From assembly GCA_001179505.1 (NCBI GenBank), contig CDMY01000223.1:95958-159957 (forward strand): 64,000 nt of DNA, in the 5' to 3' direction. The DNA is from Vitrella brassicaformis (Eukaryota > Sar > Vitrellaceae). Below the pieces are notes generated by a model that saw only the letters and a program-made list of their open reading frames with translations, was not told the origin of the DNA and ran no database searches. How positions within the stretch are numbered: the first letter of the stretch is position 1; the number at the start of each line of letters is the position of its first letter. A program made the position numbers and the translations under genes. Positions 39,101-49,498 of the stretch are shown here, piece by piece.

Positions 39101-42100
39101 GCACCAGGACGACACTTTGGGAGAGTTTCTGGGCGGCTGTGAGGTCTCCCTTGCCGTCATCTCGTCCATCATCGACTACGAAATGAGATCACTCGCTGGC
39201 GTGAGTCAGCCAAAGTGACAATGAAAAGGCGACGAGAGCGACGAACACCACACGCATCCGTTTTCTTTGTCCATCAGCGTTCGGGCGAGGAGGGCATGAC
39301 CAAGACGAGCATGACGGGCAAGCCAGTGAGGTTCAAGCGTGAAGATGAGGAGGAAGAGGAGGCCGAGAGCGAGGCAGAGACGGTCGACCTCGAGGTCTCC
39401 CCATACGAGCGGCCCTACCCCGTCAGGGTGTATCGCGCCGTGGAGCTGCCGCTGAGCGGCACCACCGTCGCAGTGCTCAACGAGGCGCAGAGCACCATTA
39501 CATTCGAGTTTTTTATCCTCCCCGACCTGCCACGCGACTGCGTCTTCACCCCAATACCCCCGTCAGAGCAGAACTTCGACATCATCGAAACGCTGAACCG
39601 CAGGCGCGTCAGAGAAGAGGAGACATGAGCTGGCTATGATGCATTTCTGTGTGTGCAGGTGGGAGCGTGACTTTCGTAACTGGATGAAGAAATACATGGC
39701 TTGGTTTCCCAAGGCGCCGTCGAATAGAAGGTGAGCGGCGCAGATAGATGCTTGTAGCCGCATCTCTCTCTCTTTTTTCATACACACAGGTTCTATGCTG
39801 CCGCGGAGCGCCCGGTGACGCGCAACATCTACCCTCTGCCGTCGTTTCTGTCGCCTCTGTCTTTGCCCGAGGTGATCAACACGCACGCCAAGTTGTTCCA
39901 CTGGGTCGGGTGCTTCAGCTACGTATACACACCCAGACAGCTCAGGACGGGCCAGTTCCCCAGATGGTGCCACATCGGACACCTGCTCATGTCGCGCAAG
40001 GGCGGCGTGAATGACCACGCTCTTCTGCTGTGTGCTGCATTGCTGGGCGCCAAAATGGACGCATACGTATGGAAAGGTAAGACTGACAAGGGGATGGGAT
40101 GCTGCTGCCTGCTCATCTGCTGTGTGTGTGTGCAGGTACGATCAAGGGCGGGAGCGAGGAGCATTGCTGGGTCATGACGAGGGAAGAGGACGGCTTCGCC
40201 GTCTTCTGGGAAGTCACCACTCGGGAGAAGTTCCACCTGCCCTCCAGGCACCCAACGGAGACGCACCTGACTTCGCCCACAGCCATTCCCTCCCTCCGCG
40301 TCTTTTGCAGGTGGGGCCACGGCCCTTCGGTTGTGATAGAGCCGCTCGAGGATGAGCTGTACTATGACTCCTCATGGCTGCTCAGCCAGAGGAGGGGAGG
40401 AATCGTAAGGAAGACGATCAGTCCGGCTGACGATATATGCCACGCTCTGAGCGACTCGTGACCCGTGTCTCGTGTCTGATGCACTTTTTGGCTGCCGAGC
40501 CGAATGAGTTGGTCTACGATGACCTCGGGAAGGACAACGAGGTGCCCGACCAGAAGGTGAATGGTCCGGCAGCCGAATATATACGAGATGTTGTCTCCAT
40601 ATGTCATTCCTGTTTGCCTGTCGTCAATCAGATCAGTCTTGACGAGCTCGATCAGGAGTGGCTGCCAGACGTCGGATCCAAACGGACAGTAAGCTTCATA
40701 CAGCAGACGGGGGGGAGACACACAGTGCAGTGCTGCTGTCTTCCCGTGCGTTTGGTTTGTTTGTGCAGCGTTCGAGCAAGATCGATCGCGAGAAGAAGGA
40801 CAAGTACAGCACAGACTCCTGCCGCAAGATGCTGCAACGACACCTTGAGAGACCCCCGATCGCACCACAAAAGGTCAGATTGCCCCAACAAACGGTCGTG
40901 CATCCCATCAACTAACTCGTGTGTGCGTGCGCATGCAATGCAGTTTCTGCTGATCCCCGAGGAGACATTTGTGCCAGTGCCGTACTCGACTGTCGAGGTG
41001 GTCTTCAACCATGAGCAGCTGTGGGGCAACCTGCAGAATGCCAACCCAGGCGTCATCACATACGATTTCGAAGACGAGTGGAAATGGAGGTAGGTACACA
41101 AACAAAAAGGTGATCGAAAGCGAAAGCCCATGTGCCGTGCCCATGTCTCATTGACCGACCGGAAGGGCGTTTCTTGCCACCCCGGCCACACCGATCACCA
41201 GCGTCAATGAGCTGATCCTCCAGCCGCCACTCACGCCAGCCCAATGGTGTGTGTCCACAGCCAACAGGCACATGGCTGGATGCCATGCTCACACTGCATC
41301 ACCATTGTCCTCTTTCCCCATTGTTGTGTGTCACCAGTTCCCGTATGGCGGATGCGCTTGCGCGTCAGGTGGTGGAGAGCATCCAGCTGGTGCGCAACAA
41401 GAGGGGCCAGGAGACGCTTATCGACGAGAGCGAGTCACTGCGGCTGAGGCTTTTTGACTACATCGACCTCCTGGAGTTCCGCATGTCTCTTGACTTCGAC
41501 ATGGACCCTGGTAGCATGCAAAGGGAAGGCATGCATATCAGGATATGCTATTTGTTCATCCTCTGTCAATGTCCGTGTGTGGTCAGGTCCGGACGAGGAC
41601 CACATTGGGTGGACGAAGGCTGAGGATCGTGTCAAGTCGGAGCAACGGATAGGCGAGACCCTCGTGCAGGGGGAGGAGGCCAGAGAGCTGAGAGAGAAGG
41701 AAGAAAAGGGCCTGGTGGAGGTGAGATATTCAGTGCACTCACGGATGCATGGAACAGTGATGCCATTCACCCATCCATCCATCCGTCCATCCATCAGTCC
41801 CCTGTGTGTGTCTCTGTCTCTCCCACCAGTATGATGCCTACGGCAACCCGATCATCGTTGAAGATGACGTCCAAGACTTCGACTACAACCAAATGTCAAT
41901 GGCCTACCAGCAAAATCTCCAGGCCCTCCACGCCACCAACCCAAAGATACCCTTCTACCCTCAACAAGGAGGCAGCACACCCCTCGCCCCGCCCCCCCAG
42001 CCTCCCCCGATCAACCACGAGTACTTCGGCGACACGCCTATCATCCCCTCGATGGACCTGCAGCCGCCGCCTGCAGGAGTGGAGGGGCTTGAGGGTGAGG

Positions 42101-42963
42101 AGGAGGAGGGGCAGCAGGGCAACGAGTGGATGTCTCCCGAGGCCATGGGTGCTCAGTTTCTGGCGCCCCCGCCGGCGACAAGGAAGGAGCAGCTGCAGGA
42201 GGAGAGACAGAAGTGGTTCGAGTACTATGAAAGGGTAAGCAATCGATCGCTTGGTTCTTTCTTTGCACATCATGTGGTCAGTCAGGCTTACAGTGGTGTA
42301 TATGTACGTGTGTGTATTCGCAGGAGAGCAGGTTGTACAAAGAGCAGAAGAGGTTCCCCTGCCGGCCGAACCACTCGTTCGTCGGGTTTCCCCTCCACTT
42401 ATCCACAATCAGTAAGTACGCCACACGAAGAGCAACCAGATCGCCTGTCTCTGTCTCTAATTCGCTGCTCCCTGCAGACAAGTCGGAGGTGACGAACTAT
42501 CTGCTCACGTCTGTGCGCTTCCAGCGGTTGGTGGAGCTGGACATCCACGACATCGTCTTCACTGTTGTGGGCAAGATGTTTCCCTGGGTGGGGGGCGTCT
42601 GCTCCGCGTGGCTTTTCATCGGATGCCAAGTGCCTTGGCAGGTGCGTGGCGTGCGTGAGTGGTGAAGGAAGGTTGACTGTACGATGAGACGACACCCACC
42701 CTTGATCTGTCTGTCGCGTGTGTGCAGGGTTCGCGTGACAAGTTGCATCGGATAACCAAGGAGAACAGAGGTCTACTCTTTGTAAGCAACCAGGCCATCG
42801 ATCTCAAAGCCGCTGCTGCGGTGGGTGGGCCACACATGCATCCGCAAGGCCTTGACGTGCATGTCTGTCGCCTTGCTGTCTGTTCATTCAGGAGGAAGAG
42901 GAGAAGAGGAAGGCCAAGCGAACGAAGAAGAAGCGGCTCGGGAAGAAACAGAGTGCATCATAA
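36162..42963 (+). CDS. CC2D2A: CC2D2A homologue, ciliary transition-zone protein
   Basis: Part of the MKS/B9 module that gates the base of cilia. More than 20 exons in agreeing phase. N-terminal: NPFEWRPEDGLVPPREQWG (36305), then acidic/Glu-Lys coiled coils to about 37070, with exon junctions such as FDFD-M-NGNPVIEEAE. Middle: RTWEIALYINTLLNL, LPNYKVSYDLWEINP, INWWAFPAKFKFLGTMN, VKKLTTEIHLFAQGDV. C2 domain: LLSCQNLPAANYG-FSDPYVKVMWDG to LGEFLGGCEVSL (38665-39200). Transglutaminase-like region: FYAAAERPVTRNIYPLPSF, HAKLFHWVGCFSYVYTPRQL, KGGVNDHALLLCAALLGAKM, GGSEEHCWVMTREEDG (39790-40200). The Cys expected in an active transglutaminase is replaced in VNDHA, as in animal CC2D2A. C-terminal: FVGFPLHLS, VRFQRLVELDIHDIVFTVVG, basic end KRTKKKRLGKKQSAS-stop. 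ATG 36162 is the first in frame. Confidence 0.92.
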
Positions 42964-43284
42964 GGAAGGGCTGCCTGCCTGCCTGTGTCGTTTTGTCTGT
43001 GTCTCTGGCTTTTGGCACACAAGTTAGTAGGGGATGTAGCTGGATGCTGTGTGGGTTGTGTAATGTAGTAGGCAGGCCTAGTGAGAGCCAGTAGACATTT
43101 GTGGCCTGCCTCATCCCTATCGATCCTACCTACAGGTATCGATGGTCATGAGCGAGTCCATGCCTTCATGCCATGCCTTTTCGGTGCGATTCCTCAGACC
43201 ACAGAACAACAGCAGCACACAAAGTCGACAGTTCGCTCAGACACACGCACACACAGACAAATGACCAAGCGACAGCGAGTTTGC
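42964..43284. other. Intergenic, convergent 3' ends
   Basis: Between the CC2D2A and lectin-like stop codons. Small CAC/ACA-rich stretches; no gene seen. Confidence 0.6.
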
Positions 43285-44342
43285 TCAGAAGACGGCAGCC
43301 AAAAGGCCGAGAGCAACCAGCACCACCCCCCAGCCCGCAGCCCCCCGCAGCGGGACCCCTCTGTGTGCGGCGCCCTTGAGCTCGACCTCCGACTCCATTC
43401 CGCTGATCTTGCGCCCCTGCAGGTCAAAGACCAGCCACCACTGGCTCTCCTCGCTGCTGCAGTCCTGCAGCTGCACCTTCTCCCCAGCAGCCTGCAGACA
43501 CTTGTCGCCCTTGTCTGCTTTGATCTGAAAGAAGCCGGTGCCGGCCTTGGCGCCGGTGGCTGTGGGGATGTCGGCGACGTGCCATAGGAAGGGGGAGGCG
43601 TGGTCCTCGTCTTTGCACTCCTTGACGTCCACGGCGTTGGTCTCGCTGATCAGACAGCTGGCCTCGCGCCCCTGATCGCTGACAATCTTGTATGTGCCCG
43701 CTGCGGGATCCTCCTGAACACAAAGACAGACACGGCAGAAGCCGTCATGGGTTGGTTGATGTCTTGTGCTGTGGGGATGACGTATGTACCCACCTGCACG
43801 AATCTCCATCGTTGCTGTAGCTGGTCGGGGTCGCACTCGCGGAGTGCCTTGTTCTTATCCCATGAGTAGAGGCACTTCATGGGCAGCCGTGACTGGATGA
43901 CGGCCTCGCTCTCGCCGTCGAACCTGCCGTTGACGGGGAAGTCCCCCGGGCAGTCGCACGTGCCGCCGCTCTCCACCTTCTTGAACTCGTCGCTCTCAGC
44001 TGCACAGCACTCCTTCTCATCTGCATACACCCCCCAGTAGCAGCGAGAGGTGCGCTCCTTGACGTTGACACACGACATCATGACGCCGTCGACCAGCGTG
44101 ACGGAGGTGTAGAGGTAGGTGCGGATGCCCCAGGCAGTGCAGCGCAGCCTGTGGTTGCCGTAGGTGCAGTCGGCACCCAGGTCACCGATGTGCACCGTGT
44201 CGTCGTCTATCTTGAGGCTGGCGCGGTGGTGCTCGTTCTTGGACTCGCCCTCGACGGTGCTGCAGAGTGAGGGGGCCGCCAAAAAGGACAACTGCAATGA
44301 CAGGACGGCCGCAGCAACCACAAGAGCTTTGTGGAAGAGCAT
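43285..44342 (-). CDS. Secreted, GPI-type surface protein with ricin-B-like (beta-trefoil) features
   Basis: Two exons, 44342-43794 and 43713-43285. Signal peptide MLFHKALVVAAAVLSLQLSF with LAAPSLCS after it. A Cys-rich N-terminal part follows (DCTYGNHRLRCTAWG, MMSCVNVKERTSRCYWGVY, ECCAAESDEF, GTCDCPGDFPVNGRF). The second part looks like a carbohydrate-binding beta-trefoil: MKCLYSWDKNKALRECD-x-QLQQRWRF, YKIVSDQGREASCLI, GDKCLQAAGEKVQLQDC and SQWWLVFDLQ. These give two Q-x-W type motifs and repeated C-L elements. The C-terminus WGVVLVALGLLAAVF-stop is hydrophobic with no tail after it, typical of a GPI-attachment signal. Only the lectin-type fold is suggested; there is no catalytic chain. Head-to-head with RAB28, 238 bp apart. 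Ligand unknown. Confidence 0.75.
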
Positions 44343-44580
44343 TATGGTGGTGGGGCGTTGCTCAGGCAAGAAGGGGCAGCCGAGGTTGTTCTTCAGGCAA
44401 AGAGCCACGTCCCTTAAGGAAGGGAATTGTCTGTGCAAAGGTGGGTACCGAAGAAGGAGCGGCCCTGAGGCGATCGCACTGGGGCCCACAGGAGGATGGG
44501 AGGCGGCCCTGATACCGCCCGAAAGCTACGGACGTTGCCAGCATCCATCGGCCATCCCAGAATCCATCCATCCATCTGCC
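44343..44580. promoter_or_regulatory. 238-bp divergent spacer of the lectin-like and RAB28 genes
   Basis: GC-rich, with no TATA box and no TGCGAGCT octamer. CCATCCATCC repeats lie just before the RAB28 ATG. Confidence 0.4.
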
Positions 44581-46004
44581 ATGGGTGAATCTGAGCACTA
44601 TTCGACAGCCGTGTTGGGAGAGGGCCAAGATCCCGAGTACCTGCAGTACAAGGTGTACTGAAACATCCTCAAGATCTGTCCATTCCTGATGTGATGTGCT
44701 TGTGTGTGTGCTGAGGTGTGGTGTGTGCAGGTGATCATCCTGGGTGATGGTGCGGTAGGCAAGACGTCGCTGGCGACGCGCTTCACGGAGGACCAGTTCT
44801 CCAAGTCGTACAAGCAGACCGTCGGCCTCGACTTCTTCATCAAGGCACACGCACACGCACTCACACAGCTTCCTGGTCCACTCTGTGCTGTGTGTTCCAT
44901 CCGTCCATCGATTGATCAGAGGTTGGTGCTGAAGAACGACATCAACACTTGTCTGCAGATATGGGACATCGGGGGCCAGTCCATCGGCAGCAAAATGATC
45001 GGCAACTACATCTTCGGCGCACACGCAGTGAGTGCAGTGCGAGGAAGGCGAGGCGCCGCAGGCAGGGCACCCTACCCACGGGCTCTCCCTGTGGCTCGAC
45101 TCTCTGCCAAACCGTGTGTGTGTGCAGGTGGTGTTGGTGTACGACATAACGAACATCCAGACGTTTCAGAACTTGGACGACTGGTTCTCGCTGGTGCAGA
45201 GGACCTTCCAGGGCCAACCCATGCCGTCAGTACCTAATGCACACATGACATGACATGCGGCCGGCCACTTCCACTTCACCTACCTACCTGTGTGTGGTGT
45301 GCATCTATCTGCCTGTGTGTGTGTGTGTGTTGGCGGCTGGGCTTTGTGCAGTAAGTGTGTGTTGGTTGGCAACAAGATGGACCTGACGCACCTGCGCAGC
45401 GTCAAGACGGACAAACACAATGAGGTCGATATCTTAAGACACACAGGCAGACAGACAGTCATCATATCTATCGGCAGACACACTGCTAATTGCTATTTCC
45501 GTGTCACTGCGTCAAGTCAGTTCGCCATGTGCCACAGTATGAAGTCCTACTTTGTGTCGGCCAAAACAGGCGACCAAGTACCTACCTACCGCTGCACTCA
45601 GCCAGAGACCAGAGACCACACTCTATCATTTGCAGGCAGGCACCAACGGGTGTGGTTCGTGTTGCCTGGCTTGGTTTGCCTTGCAGGTAGCGAGTACATT
45701 CTATCGCATCGCGGCTGACCTTGCCGGTGTAGAGCTGCAGCGGCCCGAGGTGGAGGTAGCACAGAGGGCCGTCAAGGCGGAGCTCATCAACCACCCCAGA
45801 AACGACAACACACTGCCGGAGGTAAATGAATGCCACACATACGGATGACACGACACACACACACGAGTGCACCTCACCTCACCTGCATCCGTGTGTGTGT
45901 GTGTGCGTGTGGATGCGTGTGGGTGGGTGTGGTGTTTGTTTGTTCAGGTGACGGCTGACACGATAGCTAGGAGGCGGGGCAGCAGGAGGTGTATTGTCAT
46001 GTGA
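44581..46004 (+). CDS. RAB28: RAB28 small GTPase
   Basis: Rab-like GTPase that works with the BBSome/IFT at cilia. Exon 1 (44581-44652) [16 protein letters not shown]. Exon 2 gives the P-loop [18 protein letters not shown] and [13 protein letters not shown]. Exon 3 gives [25 protein letters not shown] instead of the common WDTAGQ is diagnostic of RAB28. Then [19 protein letters not shown], the guanine motif [28 protein letters not shown] and RAADLAG-type helix, and a C-terminal CaaX box CIVM-stop for prenylation. All G motifs are intact. Eight exons. The second intron (44845-44919) appears to use a GC donor. The head-to-head partner is a surface lectin-like gene. Confidence 0.96.
44845..44919 (+). 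other. Probable GC-AG intron in RAB28
   Basis: Exon 2 must end after Lys (ATCAAG) and exon 3 must start AGGTTGGTG to keep the RAB28 sequence. The bases after the exon are GCACAC, and no GT lies close enough to give the same join. The 3' end is GATCAG. Confidence 0.7.
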
Positions 46005-46635
46005 GGGGAGATTTCTCCATGTCATGTGTGTGTGTCCATGTGATGTGGTTGGTGTGCGGACCGACGTGTGAATATGAAGCCGACAATGTGTGTGCGCGTG
46101 TGTGGGTGGGTGGTGTGTGGGTGTTGTTCATGTCATGTCATGTTCGTGAGTGAAGTGAGTGACCCTCACTCTGTACAGGTGGGTGATTGATGCCCCTGTC
46201 CTTCGTCCATCCGAATTATATAATAGTATGACGTGCGTGTCTATACAGAGCAAACCGTCAGTCCAGCCATTTCATGTGTCTCTGCATCGACCGACCGACC
46301 AACCACTCCTCAGGCGGGATGGCCTGAAAAATGGCGGGTCAGGTAGAGGAGAGAGAAACACGGATTGGCTGAACGCTTGCCGGAAGCCGTCTGGCATCAT
46401 ACAAGCACCCCTTCATGCAGCCGACACGCCCCGCTGCTCCCCCCGGTGTCAAAAATGTGCCATCCATCGGTAGCTCAAGCAAAAAGCCCCCATTCCCTCC
46501 CTGTAGTGGAAACTACTACCCACTGTTTGTCGTAGGCCCACACACAAAAGTCCAAAAAGCCAAGACCCCTACCACACACACACGCCAGGGTACTGTACTG
46601 CCCTGCCCCCCTCCTGACTGATAGCGCCTCTCATC
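46005..46635. other. Intergenic, convergent 3' ends
   Basis: TG-rich 3' region of RAB28 (GTGTGGGTGGGTGGTGTGTGGG), a CGACCGACCGACC run at about 46288, and the 3' region of the minus gene. No gene seen. Confidence 0.55.
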
Positions 46636-47553
46636 TCACTCCTCCACCCTGCTGACAGTGGGGGTGGTGGGGGTAGTAGTCCGAACCGTCCCACCAGCAG
46701 CATCCGCCGCCGCCCCAGGCAGGTCCACCACCCGCCCGCTGATGTCGAGTTCGCTCGTCGTGCCCTCAACCACCAAGGCGCCACTCGCCGTGGAGGGGGT
46801 GGGTGTGGTCTCCACGCCGACACTCTGCGGCATGTATCTTGCTTTGAGATTCGTGATGCTCCGCTGCGTCGGCTTGACGACATAGCGGTCCATGTAGGGC
46901 GCCCCGGCGAGTGCCCCGAAGATGCGCAGAGGGCGGAGGCTGTTGTTGAACAGCCACATCATGCCCAACACGGTGGGGAACACCTTCCAGTGCAGCTGGC
47001 CGCTGAACAGCAGGGCGATAGTCAGCGCCTCCCCCGTCGTCTTGCTGTAGGTCGCCAAAGCGATGAGGAAGGCACCCGAGTAGGTGATGAGATCAAACAC
47101 CCCTGTACAGTACACCCAAACGCACCAACACATAAGTGAGATAGATCACAGGTAGGGAAACCCAGACAGTCCAGTCCATCTGCATGCGGTGGTGCGTGTG
47201 TCCACTCACTCACCATAGCACAGCACGGCCGACACGCCGTAGTCTCGCAGCTTGGCGAGGGTCTCCGCCCGCTGTTCTCGCAAATCCGCCATGCGCCGCT
47301 GAACAGCAAGGGCGAATCTCTGCCGCTTTGACAGATCATCACCCTCGGCGGACTGCTGGTCAAGAGGGACGGCCGACTGCAGCCACCGGTGAAACCGCAG
47401 CGGTTGTGGCGGCCGCAGAGCCGCTGGGCTGTCAACACGGCTGCCGAAGAGAGGCGATGAGTTGATAGTGGGCTGGAATGCCGCAGTCAGGCAGCAATGG
47501 GTGAAACTGACGACCAGGAAGAGGATAAGTGACCTCATCGGAGTCAGGTGCAT
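46636..47553 (-). CDS. Predicted plastid membrane protein with bipartite leader
   Basis: Two exons, 47553-47214 and 47103-46636, phase 1 join (CYG-VFD). MHLTPMRSLILFLVVSFTHCC is a signal peptide; it is followed by LTAAFQPTINSSPLFGSRV, so the AAF junction puts Phe at +1, as in secondary plastid leaders. The mature part has a basic helix KRQRFALAVQRRMADLREQRAETL, whose core is ALAVQRRMADLREQ, then the segment LRDYGVSAVLCYGVFDLITY and hydrophobic segments SGAFLIALATYSK, ALTIALLFSGQLHWKVFPTV and LGMMWLFNNSLRPLRIFGA, then a Thr/Pro/Ala tail ending VSRVEE-stop. LRDYGVSAVLCYGVFD resembles DUF1279/FAM210-type membrane proteins, which begin that domain with a YG-x4-Y-x2-x-S pattern; this likeness is from memory and weak. 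Plastid envelope or thylakoid location is inference. Confidence 0.75.
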
Positions 47554-47766
47554 GGAATGCCTGACCAGCCGGGACTCTCCTCGCCAGCAGACGACAGTAA
47601 CTGTCGGGTTCAGCGAGCAGCAGACGCCCAGATCTCCATACCAAACCCGGCAACCCCAAACCCTACCGATTAGCTCGCACAACCCTACCTTGAGCTTGCA
47701 GTTTACAGGAGATTCTAAACCTTCTTTGCGCTTTTTTTCCGAACCGACAGTCATTTCCCTTTCTTC
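47554..47766. promoter_or_regulatory. 213-bp divergent promoter with octamer, telomere-like box and short palindrome
   Basis: AGCTCGCA at 47672-47679, with a related GAGCTTGCAG at about 47692-47701. AAACCCTA at about 47657, like the plant telo box. Also the palindrome CGACAGTAACTGTCG at about 47592-47606, half of which (CCGACAGT) reappears near 47745. Confidence 0.5.
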
Positions 47767-49464
47767 ATGCCTGCTGGTTGTTTTCCGATGTCGAAGTTCG
47801 AGCTCACAGAGGCCCACCTGGTCGGCGAGCGGGGACTCCTCCAGCTCAGCAGCAGGGAGGCCGCTCAGATGTCCGAGCAGCTCAACGGCACCCCGTTCCG
47901 CTTCGCTGAGGACAAGGAGTCCGTTCGTCAGCATGCAAGGGGCAAGAGCGGCCGCTCGGGCAGGTTCGGCGTGGCACAGTCGGTGACCGGCGCTCTGCCC
48001 GTCGATTTGGGCGTGAGTGGGAGCAGTGCCACGGCGGGAGTGGCGTTTGAAGTGGCCAGAGCAATGACCGTGCCTTCAATCCCTGCGGTGAGCCAAAATG
48101 ACGAGGGACTCTGGGGGAATTGAAGAAGTGCCTTAAGGCATGCAAGTACGTCCGCTTGACGCTTCCTGTTGCTTTGCTCCCCTGTCAGGTTCAACCGCGC
48201 CCTGCTGGTCCGCCGCCCCGTGCACGTCCGAAGGCGCTGGCCCGTGGGCGCACCAGGGCCATCACGAAGCCTGTGCTGGACCCCGATGACGACCCCAACG
48301 ACGGCAACTACGAGCCGGTCAAGGGCATGGGCGGCGACATCCGGCGCACCGCCCGGGACCGCAAGAAGTCGAGCCTTCTGCAGGGTGATGATTTCTTTAT
48401 GGACGAGGAGGAGTGGGAGGGGATGGGCGTGGAGGGCGGCCAGCGGGCCGCTGCTCGGGCGGTGACTCGCAAGAGGAGCAAGAGGGGGGTGAGGTGTCGG
48501 TATGGCTGGAAGAGGAAGTGCTCCGAGGTGCTGGTCAAGCTGGCGGCCGACCCCTCGGGACAGGTGTTCCTGCTTAAGGTGAGCGAGGGGAACAAGCGAG
48601 ATGGGCTGACGGGTGGGGGGGGGGGNNNNNNNNNNNNNNNNNNNNNNNNNNNNNNNNNNNNNNNNNNNNNNNNNNNNNNNNNNNNNNNNNNNNNNNNNNN
48701 NNNNNNNNNNNNNNNNNNNNNNNNNNNNNNNNNNNNNNNNNNNNNNNNNNNNNNNNNNNNNNNNNNNNNNNNNNNNNNNNNNNNNNNNNNNNNNNNNNNN
48801 NNNNNNNNNNNNNNNNNNNNNNNNNNNNNNNNNNNNNNNNNNNNNNNNNNNNNNNNNNNNNNNNNNNNNNNNNNNNNNNNNNNNNNNNNNNNNNNNNNNN
48901 NNNNNNNNNNNNNNNNNNNNNNNNNGGGGGGGGGGGAGAGTGGGCAGAGGCGCATGGGATGAATGCTTGGTTGCTGTTTGTTGTGGTGCAGGTTGATCCG
49001 CTCAAGGATAGCGTGCCTGACTATGACGATGTCATCGAGCGCAAGATGGACTTCGGTAGGTGAAGGCAGTTTCTTAAGTGAAGTGACCTGACGTGCACTC
49101 ACCTCACCCCCTATGTGTGATGGCGGTGCTCTGTCCTTTTTTTGATTCATTTATTCATCATCAGAGACGATAGCGCGCAAGTTGGGTGGCTTCCAGTACA
49201 CGGGGCCCCGGCAGTTTCTGCACGACGTCCGACAGATCTACTACAACGTCCTCAAGTAAGCAGACACCCTACCCTGCCAGACAGACAGACAGGCAGGGAG
49301 GGAGGGAGGGAGAAAGACACCCACAGACACAGCCTCAACGGCGTGTGCTTCTCGGCTGCCAGGTACCACCACCATGTGCACGGTGCTGGCCAGCACAAGG
49401 CAGCCGCCTGTGTGGAGCTCGCCAAAAGCAACTCGGCTCTCTTTGAGAAACTCGCCAAGGTACA

Positions 49465-49498
<34 letters not shown>

